Under the pieces are notes generated by a model. It saw only the letters and a program-made list of their open reading frames with translations. It was not told where the DNA came from and ran no database searches. The position numbers and the translations under genes were made by a program. This document shows, piece after piece, positions 45,264-54,636 of a stretch of DNA of 64,000 bases. This DNA is from Lasiodiplodia sp. COLG20 (lineage: Eukaryota; Ascomycota; Dothideomycetes; Botryosphaeriales; Botryosphaeriaceae). Numbering within the stretch: position 1 is the first letter of the stretch; each line of letters begins with the position of its first letter. The DNA is taken from positions 124,001 to 188,000 of the forward strand of contig VNWV01000010.1 in assembly GCA_009801085.1 (NCBI GenBank), written 5' to 3'.

Positions 45264-47011
45264 TTAAGCGTTCTTGACACGAGGGTCGACCTTGTCGAGC
45301 ACCTTGCCCACGAGACCAGTGCCGTGGCTAGGATGAGACTCCTCGGCGTGGGTGGCACTGTCGCTCCTGGCGTGCTTGGAGGTGGTGTCCGTGTAGCCGG
45401 TGCCAGTGGTACCAGTAGTACCAGTGGTGGTGCCGTGGTGGGCAGCACGGTTGTCACGGTCAGAGTCAACGCGGGGGTCAGCCTTGTTGGCCAAGTTCGA
45501 GCTGTGCGGGCCGGCAGCAGCGCCGGTCTGGTTGCCGGTGCGGGCACGGTTGTCGAGATCCGAATCGAAACGCGGGTCGGCCTTGTTGGCGAGGTTGGAG
45601 TCGTGCGTGCCGTGGTTGGTCGAAGTGTTGCCGTAGCCAGTCGAGCCGGTCGAGCCGTAGCCAGTCGAGCCGGTCGAACCGTAGGCACCGGTGGTGCCGG
45701 TGGTGCCGGTGGAGCCGTAGGTGTCGGTAGTAGTGCCGGTGCCACGGTGGGCGCGGTTGTCAAGGTCGGAGTCAACACGCGGGTCAGCCTTGTTGGCCAG
45801 GTTGGAGCTATGCGGACCAGCAGCAGCACCAGTCTGGTTACCGGTGCGAGCGCGGTTGTCGGCGTCCGAGTCGACGCGGGGGTCAAGCTTGTTGGCAATC
45901 TTGGAGCTGTGCGGGCCATGGTTGTTGGAGCTGGGGTTGTTGCCGACGTGCGACTCGTGGACGCCCGAGAGGCCAGTGCTGCCGCCATGGCCGCTGTGGC
46001 CAGTGGTGGTCTCAGCCGTGGTGTAGCCACCCTTGATATCAGTGGGGTTGATGCCCTCGAGGTCCTGACGGCTGGTGGTGCCGCTCAAACCACCCGTGGG
46101 TTGCAGACCAGCCGTCGCAGCGCTGCCGCGGCGGTGGTCACGGTCAGAATCGACACGGGGATCGGCCTTGTTGGCAAGGTTGGAGCTGTGAGGACCAGTA
46201 GCAGCACCAGTCTGGTTGCCAGTCCTGGCACGGTTGTCGAAGTCGGAGTCGACACGAGGGTCGGCCTTGTTGGCAACGTTTGAGGAGTGAGGGCCAAGGT
46301 TGGAGGAGCGGGGGTCATCATATTGAGTAGAGCCCGTAGTGCCGGTGTTGCCGTATCCAGTGCCGGTAGTGTGGCCATAGCTGCCGGTGGTGCTGCCATA
46401 GCCAGCACTAGTGTTGCGGTGGCTATCAAGGTCGGAATCTACACGAGGGTCCGCCTTGTTGGCGATGTTCGAGCCATGTGGGCCAGCGTTGGTCGACTGA
46501 GGGTGGCCGTAGCCGGTGGTGCCAGCAGTATCGTAAGCTCCGCTGTGGCTAGTGGTGGTGGGGTCTGCAACATGGTGTTATTATTTTGTTCCGAGTGAAA
46601 TTGCAAGTCATGTATTGTGAAGATGATATGTACAAAGTGCAGTTGAGGGGGGCTCAACGCGTACTGTGAGTGGTGCTGCCCAGGCCAGTCGATGTTGTGC
46701 TGGGATACTCGCCCTGGGCGGCGCGGTTGTGACGCTCAGCAGCCGTGTCGGCGGGAGTGACACCAGCACCGGTGCCGTGGTAGCGACCCGTGTTGATCTC
46801 GTCAACACCGCGATCTCTGATCGCCTGGTTCTTGGAAGCATCGCTACCAACGGCGCTGTCGGCTGCAGTGTTGATGGTGCCGCGGATGGTCTCTCCAAGA
46901 CCTAAGGCGTGTTGGTGGAGCATGTTGAAAGTGAAAAGTGGACTTACCATGCACAGCGCTGGCGGCACCCCTGATGCCGCTGCCGGTGGACTCGCCAGTG
47001 TGAGAAGACAT
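45264..47011 (-). CDS. Disordered DPRVDSD-repeat stress-type protein
   Basis: Exons 47011-46948, 46901-46665 and 46564-45264 encode about 533 residues (introns 46 and 100 bp). The N-terminus (SGIRGAASAVHGLGETIRGT, then DRGVDEINTGRYHGTG) looks like a small hydrophilic stress-protein module. Exon 3 carries seven copies of a 22-residue unit, consensus GPHSSNLANKADPRVDSDLDNR, separated by Gly/Thr/Ser/Tyr-rich linkers, and ends in a half copy, LVGKVLDKVDPRVKNA. There is no signal peptide, cysteine or hydrophobic core, so the protein should be soluble and disordered. Similar motifs occur in uncharacterised fungal proteins often described as stress- or conidiation-related; that link is from memory. 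The promoter has a good TATA box 134 bp upstream, consistent with inducible expression. Confidence 0.85.
45446..46490 (-). repeat. Seven-copy coding repeat, 66-bp units
   Basis: Seven 66-bp units encode GPHSSN-x-ANK-x-DPRVDSD-x-D-x-R. They are spaced irregularly by linkers, and two adjacent pairs are joined by the same short ARTGNQTGAA linker. The units differ mostly at one or two residues, so selection or gene conversion keeps them alike. Confidence 0.85.
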
Positions 47012-47926
47012 GCTGTTGGTTTTGTTTGTGTCGGTGGGTATCTCAGGAAATTCGTAGGAGAAACGGCGTTCAGATCGTGAGTGGAGTAGAGTGGTTGAGT
47101 TGTTGTGGTTGATGATGTTTCTCCAGACTACGCAGAGCTGTTGTATTATATACGCGGCAGGAGCAATCCTGACGTCAATGCGATTGCATGTTGGAGAAAG
47201 CAAACAAACGGGCAGGCGCCAGATGTGCGCCACAACGCTCGCGGAAGGGAGCGTAGTGAGTGGCTGGAGAAGCTTGATTCGCCGATCGCTTCCTGTTGTG
47301 GGACCCGCCCGCTGCACGTTCGCGACAAGTGACATCACGGTGTGGCGTTCCGACGAACCTGATCCGGCGCCGGATCTGCGCGTTTACGCATCTTCCGGAT
47401 CTGAAGCAGGGAATAACAGGATTCAGCATCTCGATACGGTAGTGCCGCGCCGCTTGTTCCGCAGCATGCATGGTAACTATGGCGTAAGGCTAGTATCATA
47501 ATAGCGTGCCCTGGCAATCGCGGGAGCACGCAAGCATTGCGCTCGATAGCCGCATGGCCCCGCATCGTCTGAATTGTGGGGTGAATGACGGAGAATAATA
47601 ATTTCCATTCTGCCGCGTTTCCGACCCTGCCCTGTTTCCGCACAGGAATCCGCCCAGACATTATGTCGAGACGGCCAAGCAGAGCTGACCGAGATCTCGC
47701 GTCATCGCAATCTTCCATGTCTTAGCCCTTGGTCAGTCCGGCAAAGTCGGAATACGAATCGACTACGTACCAGTATCCCGCTAGCTCCTGTTGCACACTA
47801 CCATAGCTAGACCAAATGTGAATTCTTCCAACTCTGCCCGAACGCCTAAACTGTTCCCCGCCTAATGCTACATTGCCATGTGAGCCCCCGCATAACGCCA
47901 GTTGCGCCCAAAGCCTTGGTGTCCCG
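47012..47926. other. Intergenic, 0.9 kb
   Basis: Promoter of the repeat-protein gene and 3' flank of TOF1. No supportable gene was found. Confidence 0.55.
47145..47152 (-). promoter_or_regulatory. TATA box of the repeat-protein gene
   Basis: TATATAAT on the minus strand in the context GCGTATATAATAC, 134 bp before the ATG at 47011. Confidence 0.6.
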
Positions 47927-50900
47927 CTATTCATCAGAGTCGCTGTCAATCAAGAAACCTGCGCGAACGTTGTTCCTCCGCACGGGCTTACGGGCTGGAA
48001 CCTCCTCGTCCTCATCATCGTCATCGACCTCCTGCATCTTGACATCCTGCGTGGTCTTTGCTGCATTGGCCGACGCCTTCGTCGGCTTTTCCTTGGCAGT
48101 ATCCTTCGAGCCGTGTTGAGATGACAGGGGGGTATCAACAGCCTCCTCTTCCTCGTCATCGCTAACGATTCTCAGCCGGCTGACGGGTTCCTCCGACGAG
48201 GAACGGCTGCCCAGGCCGGTATTAGTTCCTTCACTGTCAGATTCCGATCCCTTCCGCTTCTTCCTGCTCTTTTTGCTTGCAGCCGTGGACTTCCTCTTCT
48301 TGCTTGCCGTGTCCTGAATCTGAGCGCTGATGAGGGCCCTGGTGATTTTCCCTGCCGTCTTCTTCCTCCTTTCCTCTTCAGCAGCGAAAAACTCTCTGTC
48401 TGCTTCTTCATCCGTGTCCTCATCTGACGAATGAACGAATAGAGCGCTCTTTATCTTCTGTCTCTTCTCCAATTCCTTTTGACGGCGTGCTTCCCTCTTC
48501 CTTTCCTTTTCTTCGTCATCTGGCTCTTCGCTAGCTGTCCTCTTTCTCCGAGTCCTCTTCTTTTTAAGCTCTTCCAAAGCGTCGGCTCGGCGAGCAGTTG
48601 GGCCGCCTGCTGGGAAAAGCTCTTCATCATCCAGGGCGTCAGGACCGTCATCTTCGTCGTCAGTATCGCCACGGAGGGCAACGCGTTGTCGCTTTGTACG
48701 GATCATGTCTTCAGCTGACTTGTCTTCGCCAAAGCTTGGTGGCTCCCACTCCGCTTGTTGAATAGCTTGTTCACTTTCTCGAAGTTCGTCAGAGCTGAGG
48801 GAGGGAGGAATGATCCAGTTAGCATCCTGATCTTCATCAAGACCCAATCTCATGAACCCGATAATCTTGAGGAGTAAGCGCAGCTTGTTGTCTTTGAACA
48901 AGGCAATGCGGCGTTCCTCGTTATCTGGTTTCACGGTAATTGATGGCGCAGTATCGTCCTCTATCGAAGGGGCAACCTGGTCCCCAGAAGACTCCGTCGA
49001 AGCTTTGCGCGCTGCTTGCTCTTGCTCCCATGCACTACGCTCTTCAGCTGCAGATGATAAGGTTTTCTTGACCCACGCCAAATGGTCTGACTTGTTCTGA
49101 TTGATGAGAAGAGACACGGCGACTCCGATTTGACCGTTCTTTTCCAAGTCTCCCTTCACCTCAAGTTCAGCTGGAGGCCTTGGTATCCTCGTCGTGACTT
49201 CCTTGTCGTGACCATGCTCGAGATAATACGTAGTTGCTGGGATCTTGCTGAAAAGCATCTCGACAATAAGTTCTGGTCGCTCCTGAACCTTTTTGACGCA
49301 ACGGCGGAAGATTTGTTTCACAAGTTCTTCCCACTCTTTGAAGATGGGCAAAGATTTATCAAGACCCTCCGGGCCTTTGATCATCTTATTGAACAGAGAG
49401 ATGATGTCGACGCGGTACAGCATAATTCCCATCTCTAGTTTGAAGGCGACACGGTAAAAGAAGCGATGGGCGCGTTTCAGCTGTTCGATGTTGAGGTCGT
49501 TGTAATATCGAGTGAAGGCCACAAAAGTATCGATACAGCCCTGTGTGGTGAAACGGGCTTGAAAACGAGCAAAGTCGAACTTCCTCTCAGAAGTCGCTCG
49601 TTGAGCTGCAACGACATCATCTTCTCCATCGCCTTGATCCTCGATCTCCCCGTCACCGTTGGCTTGCGCAACTGCCTTGGCCTTCTTGCGCGCTCGCCTA
49701 CGGCTTCGAACCTGGAGGTCAACATTTTGCTTGGAATAGCGCTCGAGCATTCGTATGAAGACGTGTGCTAACTCAGTGCAAGCATCCAAGTATCCGAGCC
49801 CTTGATCCTTGTAGCTCCGCAGTAACGTGACCATACGATCATGAGTCGTCTCTTCATAGAAAATACGGTTCTGAATGTTTTCGGCAATTTCCTGGTCGTC
49901 TTCCAAGGCAGATTCTGACATTTCCTGGACTGTCTGGAGGATTTGCGTGAAGCATTTCATAGCCGCATTCAAATCTTGCCATGACTTGCTATCCAGACCG
50001 AGCTGCATGAATCTGTTTAAGAGAATGAAAGTCTCTTGGTTCATCACCGAGGCAATCAAAGCGAAGCTTTCATCTTCTGGAGTGGCCGTGGTGGAGCCCG
50101 TCTTCTGAGCAGCTTTCTTGGCCTTCGCGCGGCGCGCACACTCGGCCTGTAGGAACCAAGAAATTAGGTAGCAGAATTGTCTCGGATGAGTTTCCATAAG
50201 CACGCGGTCAGCTTCATTCTCGATGGCTTTCCTCAGGTGGGTGAACAAGGGGTTGAAAGATGAATCCAGGAATTCTTCGACGAAAGTCTTAAGGTGCTTC
50301 CGCGCGGACTTGTCAAGGGGGACCTTTTTGTCGAATTCATCGAATGAAAGATCGCCGTTCTTCTTCTTTCCAGTGTGCTTGGGCTTGTTCCATTTTTTCG
50401 TCTTGTCCATCTTCTGCAGGGTCCTCTCATTGCTCACAAGCACATCCTGCCCTGAAACCGTGGAGACTTTTTCGTCATCCCTCTTGACCCAAATCATAGT
50501 TCCAAAGCGGTTGTGTCTAGTTGGTGCGTGTTTTGCATAACTTGCAAGCATGGCCTTTTCCTTCTGAATGAGGTCCCTCAAATCGTTAGTATTGGAGCTA
50601 GCCAGCTTCTCCTCCTCCATGAATAGCTTCTCAACGTCGACGCCTTTCAGCAGATGGAACAGAATTTCCAGCACAATGACATCTTGATCGACGAATTCGT
50701 CTCCAATAGTGGAGGCCACTGTCAGCAATACCTGGAAGATATCCTGATAGTGGAATGCATCGATTGTAGCCGATCGAGAAATCTCCGCCTGGTTATCGTC
50801 TTCGGGAAGGTTTGGAGGGTGTGTGATGAGGGCAATATTCCGAAAAAAGTAGAGCACGATCGAGATGATGCCATTGTCACGATTGCTTCTCTCGCGTCGG

Positions 50901-51497
50901 GGCTCTGCCATGGAAGGGAGAGCCAATCGTACGGCAGTCCGAAGAGTTTTGGCATGGTGTTGAATTATCAATCTCTTGTACTTGGTTTGTGCGAGCTGGA
51001 GGTAGGGGATGTGTCGATGGTGATTGACAGTCGCTTCGTCCTGATCGAGCTGCAGAGGCCAGGTAATTGGGACCAGCACCTCCACTGACAAAAGTCAGCT
51101 TCATTCAGAAAGCATTGGGCCGGATCACCTACTCGAGGCCAGAGCAGCCTTGCGCTTAAGAGTGTCATTCATCCGCTCCTCGGTCCAAAGCGCCAGAATT
51201 TCGCAAAGGTCTCCCTTGACCACATCTGCCTCAGCCAAGCATCTCGCCACATCATGTCGATTCAATCGCTGATCGTACAGTCGGAGCCACCGGCGAATGT
51301 CTTTCAAACAGGCAAGCGCATCGTCTCCAAGCACGTAACGACCCTCAAACTCGATACTGGAGCCACCAACCTGTCGATGATTTAGTAGCTTGCTTGCTTG
51401 CGCGCAGCTGGTGACTTACTGCTGAGACAAGACTGTAGACATGCGCGCGAACCTCAGGATCGACAGTGTCGCGCGAGACCCAGTCGTCGAGGCTCAT
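47927..51497 (-). CDS. TOF1: TOF1/Timeless replication-fork protection protein
   Basis: Exons 51497-51420, 51370-51133 and 51084-47927 (introns 49 and 48 bp) encode about 1157 residues. The N-terminal Timeless domain is clear: RDTVDPEVRAHVYSLVSA, FEGRYVLGDDALACLKDIRR, WTEERMNDTLKRKA, then EVLVPITWP. The motifs RHIPYLQLAQTKYKR, FFRNIALI and FDKKVPLDKSARKHLKTFVEEF are also present. The C-terminal third is highly charged, with Asp/Glu blocks and Lys/Arg blocks, and ends in FLIDSDSDE, as in other Tof1/Swi1 proteins. With Csm3 and Mrc1, Tof1 stabilises paused forks, supports the S-phase checkpoint and helps recruit topoisomerase I. It is nuclear. It shares a 267-bp divergent promoter with the dehydrogenase at 51765. 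Confidence 0.95.
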
Positions 51498-51764
51498 GGT
51501 TGTGGTTGCTGGTGGAATGTCTGCGTCGGCGCTCAGCACTTTCCACCGACGCGAAATGGTGGCCGTGTCGGACGACGCGACCGGGCAACTAGCGCGTCGC
51601 AACGCGTCGCCGCGCCAAGCCCGTGTCCGACCCGTGCGCTAGCTGTTAAGCCGAGGTGACGGCTGCCATCGGCCTCACATGGAAGCTCCCCAGCTTCTGG
51701 GGAACCGTACCTCTCCACCTTCATTCACCCCACCACGCATCCTGCAGCTCCCCCTTACTGCACC
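51498..51764. promoter_or_regulatory. Divergent promoter TOF1 / hydroxyacyl-CoA dehydrogenase
   Basis: Only 267 bp separate the two ATGs. It contains GC-rich stretches with CGCGTCGC-like words (near 51590-51610); ACGCG-type MBF sites would fit a replication gene, but I see only partial matches (ACGCGT at 51602). Confidence 0.45.
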
Positions 51765-52896
51765 ATGTCTTTCTTAGCAGCATCACGCCATGCGGCGCGC
51801 CGCACGACTCTCTCGCAACTGCGCAACTTTAGCTCTACTCCGGCGACAGCTGCTGCTGCCGAGGTTAAGAAGCTTGGTGTTCTCGGTGCGGGACAGATGG
51901 TTAGCTTCAAGCTCTCTTTTCCTTCAATTGCTACGAAGTTGACTTTAATCACTACAGGGCCTTGGTATTGCACTTGTCGCAGCACAAAAGGCTCAACTCC
52001 CTGTCAAAATCATTGATAACTCGCAAGCCTCCATCGATAAAGGCTTGAAGTTTGCCGGTACTGCTCCCGCGTAACAAACCCACTGCTATCTCAGCTCTGA
52101 CGCAGATACGAGACAAACTCCTTGAGAAGGATGTAGGAAAGCAGAGAATCTCTCAAGAGGATGCCGCAGCAACAAGAGCGCGCCTGAGCTCGAGTACCAA
52201 GTTGGACGATCTTTCCGACGTCGATTTTGTCATCGAGGCTGTTCCTGTGAGTGAATTCTTCGGGTTTCCCTCATATGTTCATAACTTACATTCATATAGG
52301 AAATCCCAGACCTCAAATCCAAGATATTTGCCCAGCTCGCGCAGGTCTGCCCGTCGCACGCCATCCTCGCGACAAACACATCCTCAATCTCGATCACGAA
52401 AATCGCGGCCGCCACAACGAAAGACCCGAAAGACTTGTCCGCTCCTTCGCGAGTTATAAGCACCCATTTCATGAACCCGGTGCCGATACAGAAGGGCGTG
52501 GAAATCATCACTGGCCTGCAGACCTCTCAGGACACCATCGATACTGCCATTGAGCTGTGCAAGAAGATGGGAAAGATTCCATCCCAGTCTGCAGACTCTC
52601 CTGGCTTCCTGGCCAACCGAATCCTGATGCCTTACATCAATGAGGCCGTCATCTGCTTGGAGACTGGTGTGGGAGGGAAAGAGGACATTGATGCGATTAT
52701 GAGGAACGGGACAAATGTTCCCATGGGTCCGCTACAGCTTGCTGACTTTATTGGCCTCGACACCTGCTTGGCGATTATGCGGGTCCTGTACGAAGAGACC
52801 GGCGACAGCAAATACCGGCCAGCTGTACTGTTGAGGAAGATGGTTGATGCCGGCTGGCTTGGGAAGAAGAGTGGCAAGGGATTCTACGACTATTAA
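51765..52896 (+). CDS. Mitochondrial 3-hydroxyacyl(butyryl)-CoA dehydrogenase
   Basis: Exons 51765-51899, 51958-52057, 52113-52246 and 52300-52896 encode about 321 residues. The N-terminus (MSFLAASRHAARRTTLSQLR, then NFSSTPA) is a mitochondrial presequence. The Rossmann motif GVLGAGQMGLGIA (39-50) is split by intron 1. DFVIEAVPEIPDLKSKIF, STHFMNPVPIQKGVEII (catalytic His) and DSPGFLANRILMPYINEA are the family signatures, and the protein ends GKKSGKGFYDY. It oxidises 3-hydroxyacyl-CoA, probably short-chain, with NAD+. Introns have donors GTTAGC, GTACTG and GTGAGT. For intron 2 the acceptor must be at 52112 (GATACGAG), because that restores KFA-DKLLEKDV. Confidence 0.93.
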
Positions 52897-53497
52897 GAAG
52901 GTCTCTTGCACGGACTACTAAGACGAATCGAACATGTTGTGTAATTTGTGTAGAGGTTTGTTCAGCATGGGTATATTCGAGAAGTGACATCATAACACGC
53001 CTGTGCGTTCCAAAGGCCTTGGCAGACTTGTGCAACCACTGTTGCCACTAGAATCCGAAGTTCCTGGAAGTTGTTCAAAGGTAAGACGGCAGTAGCAGAG
53101 GGGGTTTCTCTCGACCTGACCGCTGCAAAATAGAAAGGCGGGGCATGTGAAGGTCCTGGGGATGCTGGGTCGTAGGGCTTAGCGTCGGGAATAAGCGAAG
53201 TGCAGCGCCGGGTTTTGTTTACCACCCAGCCTCGCGCCAGCCACCCGCAGGTACCAACCACCCAGCCTCCCAAAAATTCAATGAAGATGGCAGGCATGCG
53301 TCTTGGGCAACTTCACACGTTCTTCTGCAATTTTGCTTTATTCTGCATGCACGAAACCTTCCTCATCTCCACATTTCTCAAGCACGCACACGATCGACCG
53401 TGCTAACGCCCTCCTCTTACTCCCTTTGTATATCCTTACTCGATCTACACCGCCAAAAACAAACTTTCGCACTGTCCACTACCTACTACTGGCGATC
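52897..53497. other. Intergenic, no gene seen
   Basis: 601 bp. 3' flank of the dehydrogenase and promoter of the small secreted protein. Open frames here have no conserved features. Confidence 0.55.
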
Positions 53498-54073
53498 ATG
53501 CGCTCTCCCATCCGATTCGCCTGCTTGGGCCTACTTGCAGTTGGGCTCACATCAGCGCTGCCTTTTGAAGCAATGGACAGCCAGCGCGGTGACGCCCGAG
53601 CGCCTGTCAGGTCGCGAGCATATGCTGTCATCAACGTTGATGGCACATCGAAAATCGATGGCGCGCGCGATGTCCATGAACTCCAGCGCAGAGCACCAGC
53701 GAAATCCTACTCAGTAGTCAACGTGGATGGAGGCTCCCCGTCTACATCGGAAGCGGTCACTACCAAGACCGTTGCAGAGCCGACGACTGTCTCACCCACC
53801 GAGACGGTTGTGTACACCCAGGATACAACTATAGTTGTCACGGAGACCCAACATCCAGCACCTTCCATCACCCAGACTGTGGTCTACACAACCACTATCA
53901 TCGCGTCCCCCACCACTGCACACAACACCTCCGTCTCCGTCAGCGTTGTTACGCTTCCTCCTTCAGTGGTTACTGTCACGGCAACCCAAACGGATACAAC
54001 ATCATACTACGATAACGGCATGTGGCACACATCATATGCCATCAAGACCTTTCCGACGGTCAGTCCGTCGTGA
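53498..54073 (+). CDS. Small secreted Thr/Val-rich protein with Kex2-type NVDG repeats
   Basis: Intronless, 191 residues. Residues 1-20 form a signal peptide (IRFACLGLLAVGLTSA, cut before LPFEA). Two copies of a short unit follow: AYAVINVDG (41-49), preceded by VRSR, and SYSVVNVDG (70-78), preceded by QRRAPAK. The Arg-Arg at 64-65 is a Kex2 site and RSR a possible second one. From about 85 the chain is rich in Thr, Val and Ser with repeated TVVYT/TVVxT segments, likely O-glycosylated. There is no clear GPI signal and no cysteine pair in the mature part. This resembles fungal kexin-processed secreted repeat proteins whose small peptides are released in the Golgi. The role (signal, surface or effector) is unknown. 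Confidence 0.75.
   Translation: MRSPIRFACLGLLAVGLTSALPFEAMDSQRGDARAPVRSRAYAVINVDGTSKIDGARDVHELQRRAPAKSYSVVNVDGGSPSTSEAVTTKTVAEPTTVSPTETVVYTQDTTIVVTETQHPAPSITQTVVYTTTIIASPTTAHNTSVSVSVVTLPPSVVTVTATQTDTTSYYDNGMWHTSYAIKTFPTVSPS
53618..53731 (+). repeat. Two-copy NVDG peptide repeat
   Basis: Encodes AYAVINVDG and SYSVVNVDG, 29 residues apart, with a dibasic site between them. The codons differ, so the peptide and not the DNA is conserved. Confidence 0.7.
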
Positions 54074-54636
54074 ACACCACCGTCACATTTACCTTTGACT
54101 CTAGCTGCTGGATTTGCTGGAGGATGCCGAGTCTGATCGTCGTTCACGCAACAGGAATGCGTTGAAGTCGGCGGGCTTATTCTTTCTACCTTACTTATCT
54201 TCTTCATTTCTTGAAACAATGCTTAGACTGTAAAAACTTTTAATACAACGAACGAGACAACGGATAGTCGCGATATGATGGCAGGATGAGGGCTTCTGTT
54301 TCGGGAAAGCGTGGCGCAGCTCAGTAACTGCCCACCAGGAGTAGTGCATTCGGGCAAGAACAGCACACACAACTTCTTGAATCTGAGTACATACTTTAGT
54401 GCAGGCGAATCGATACAGTTCTCCAAAACCTTAAGATGCGGTCCCTGCGCGTGCGAAGCCGTGGAACGGCCCCGGTTGTGGTGGGCGACCTTGCGCACGC
54501 CCAGCGGATGCACCGCCAATCACAGCCACAGTTCGAGGGGACGACGTCGCCAACCGAGCGGCATCATCAGCATCTAGGCCGACACCCACGACAACATCCA
54601 CCAGTCACACGCCACCATCCCACCTCGATCGCAGCA
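54074..54636. other. Intergenic, VPS35 upstream region
   Basis: 563 bp between the small secreted gene and VPS35. No gene or strong motif was seen. Confidence 0.55.

Noticed and set aside
45324..46283. 319-codon Val/Gly-rich open frame antisense to the repeat protein
   Set aside because: It arises from the repeated GC-rich sense codons and has no independent coding signal.
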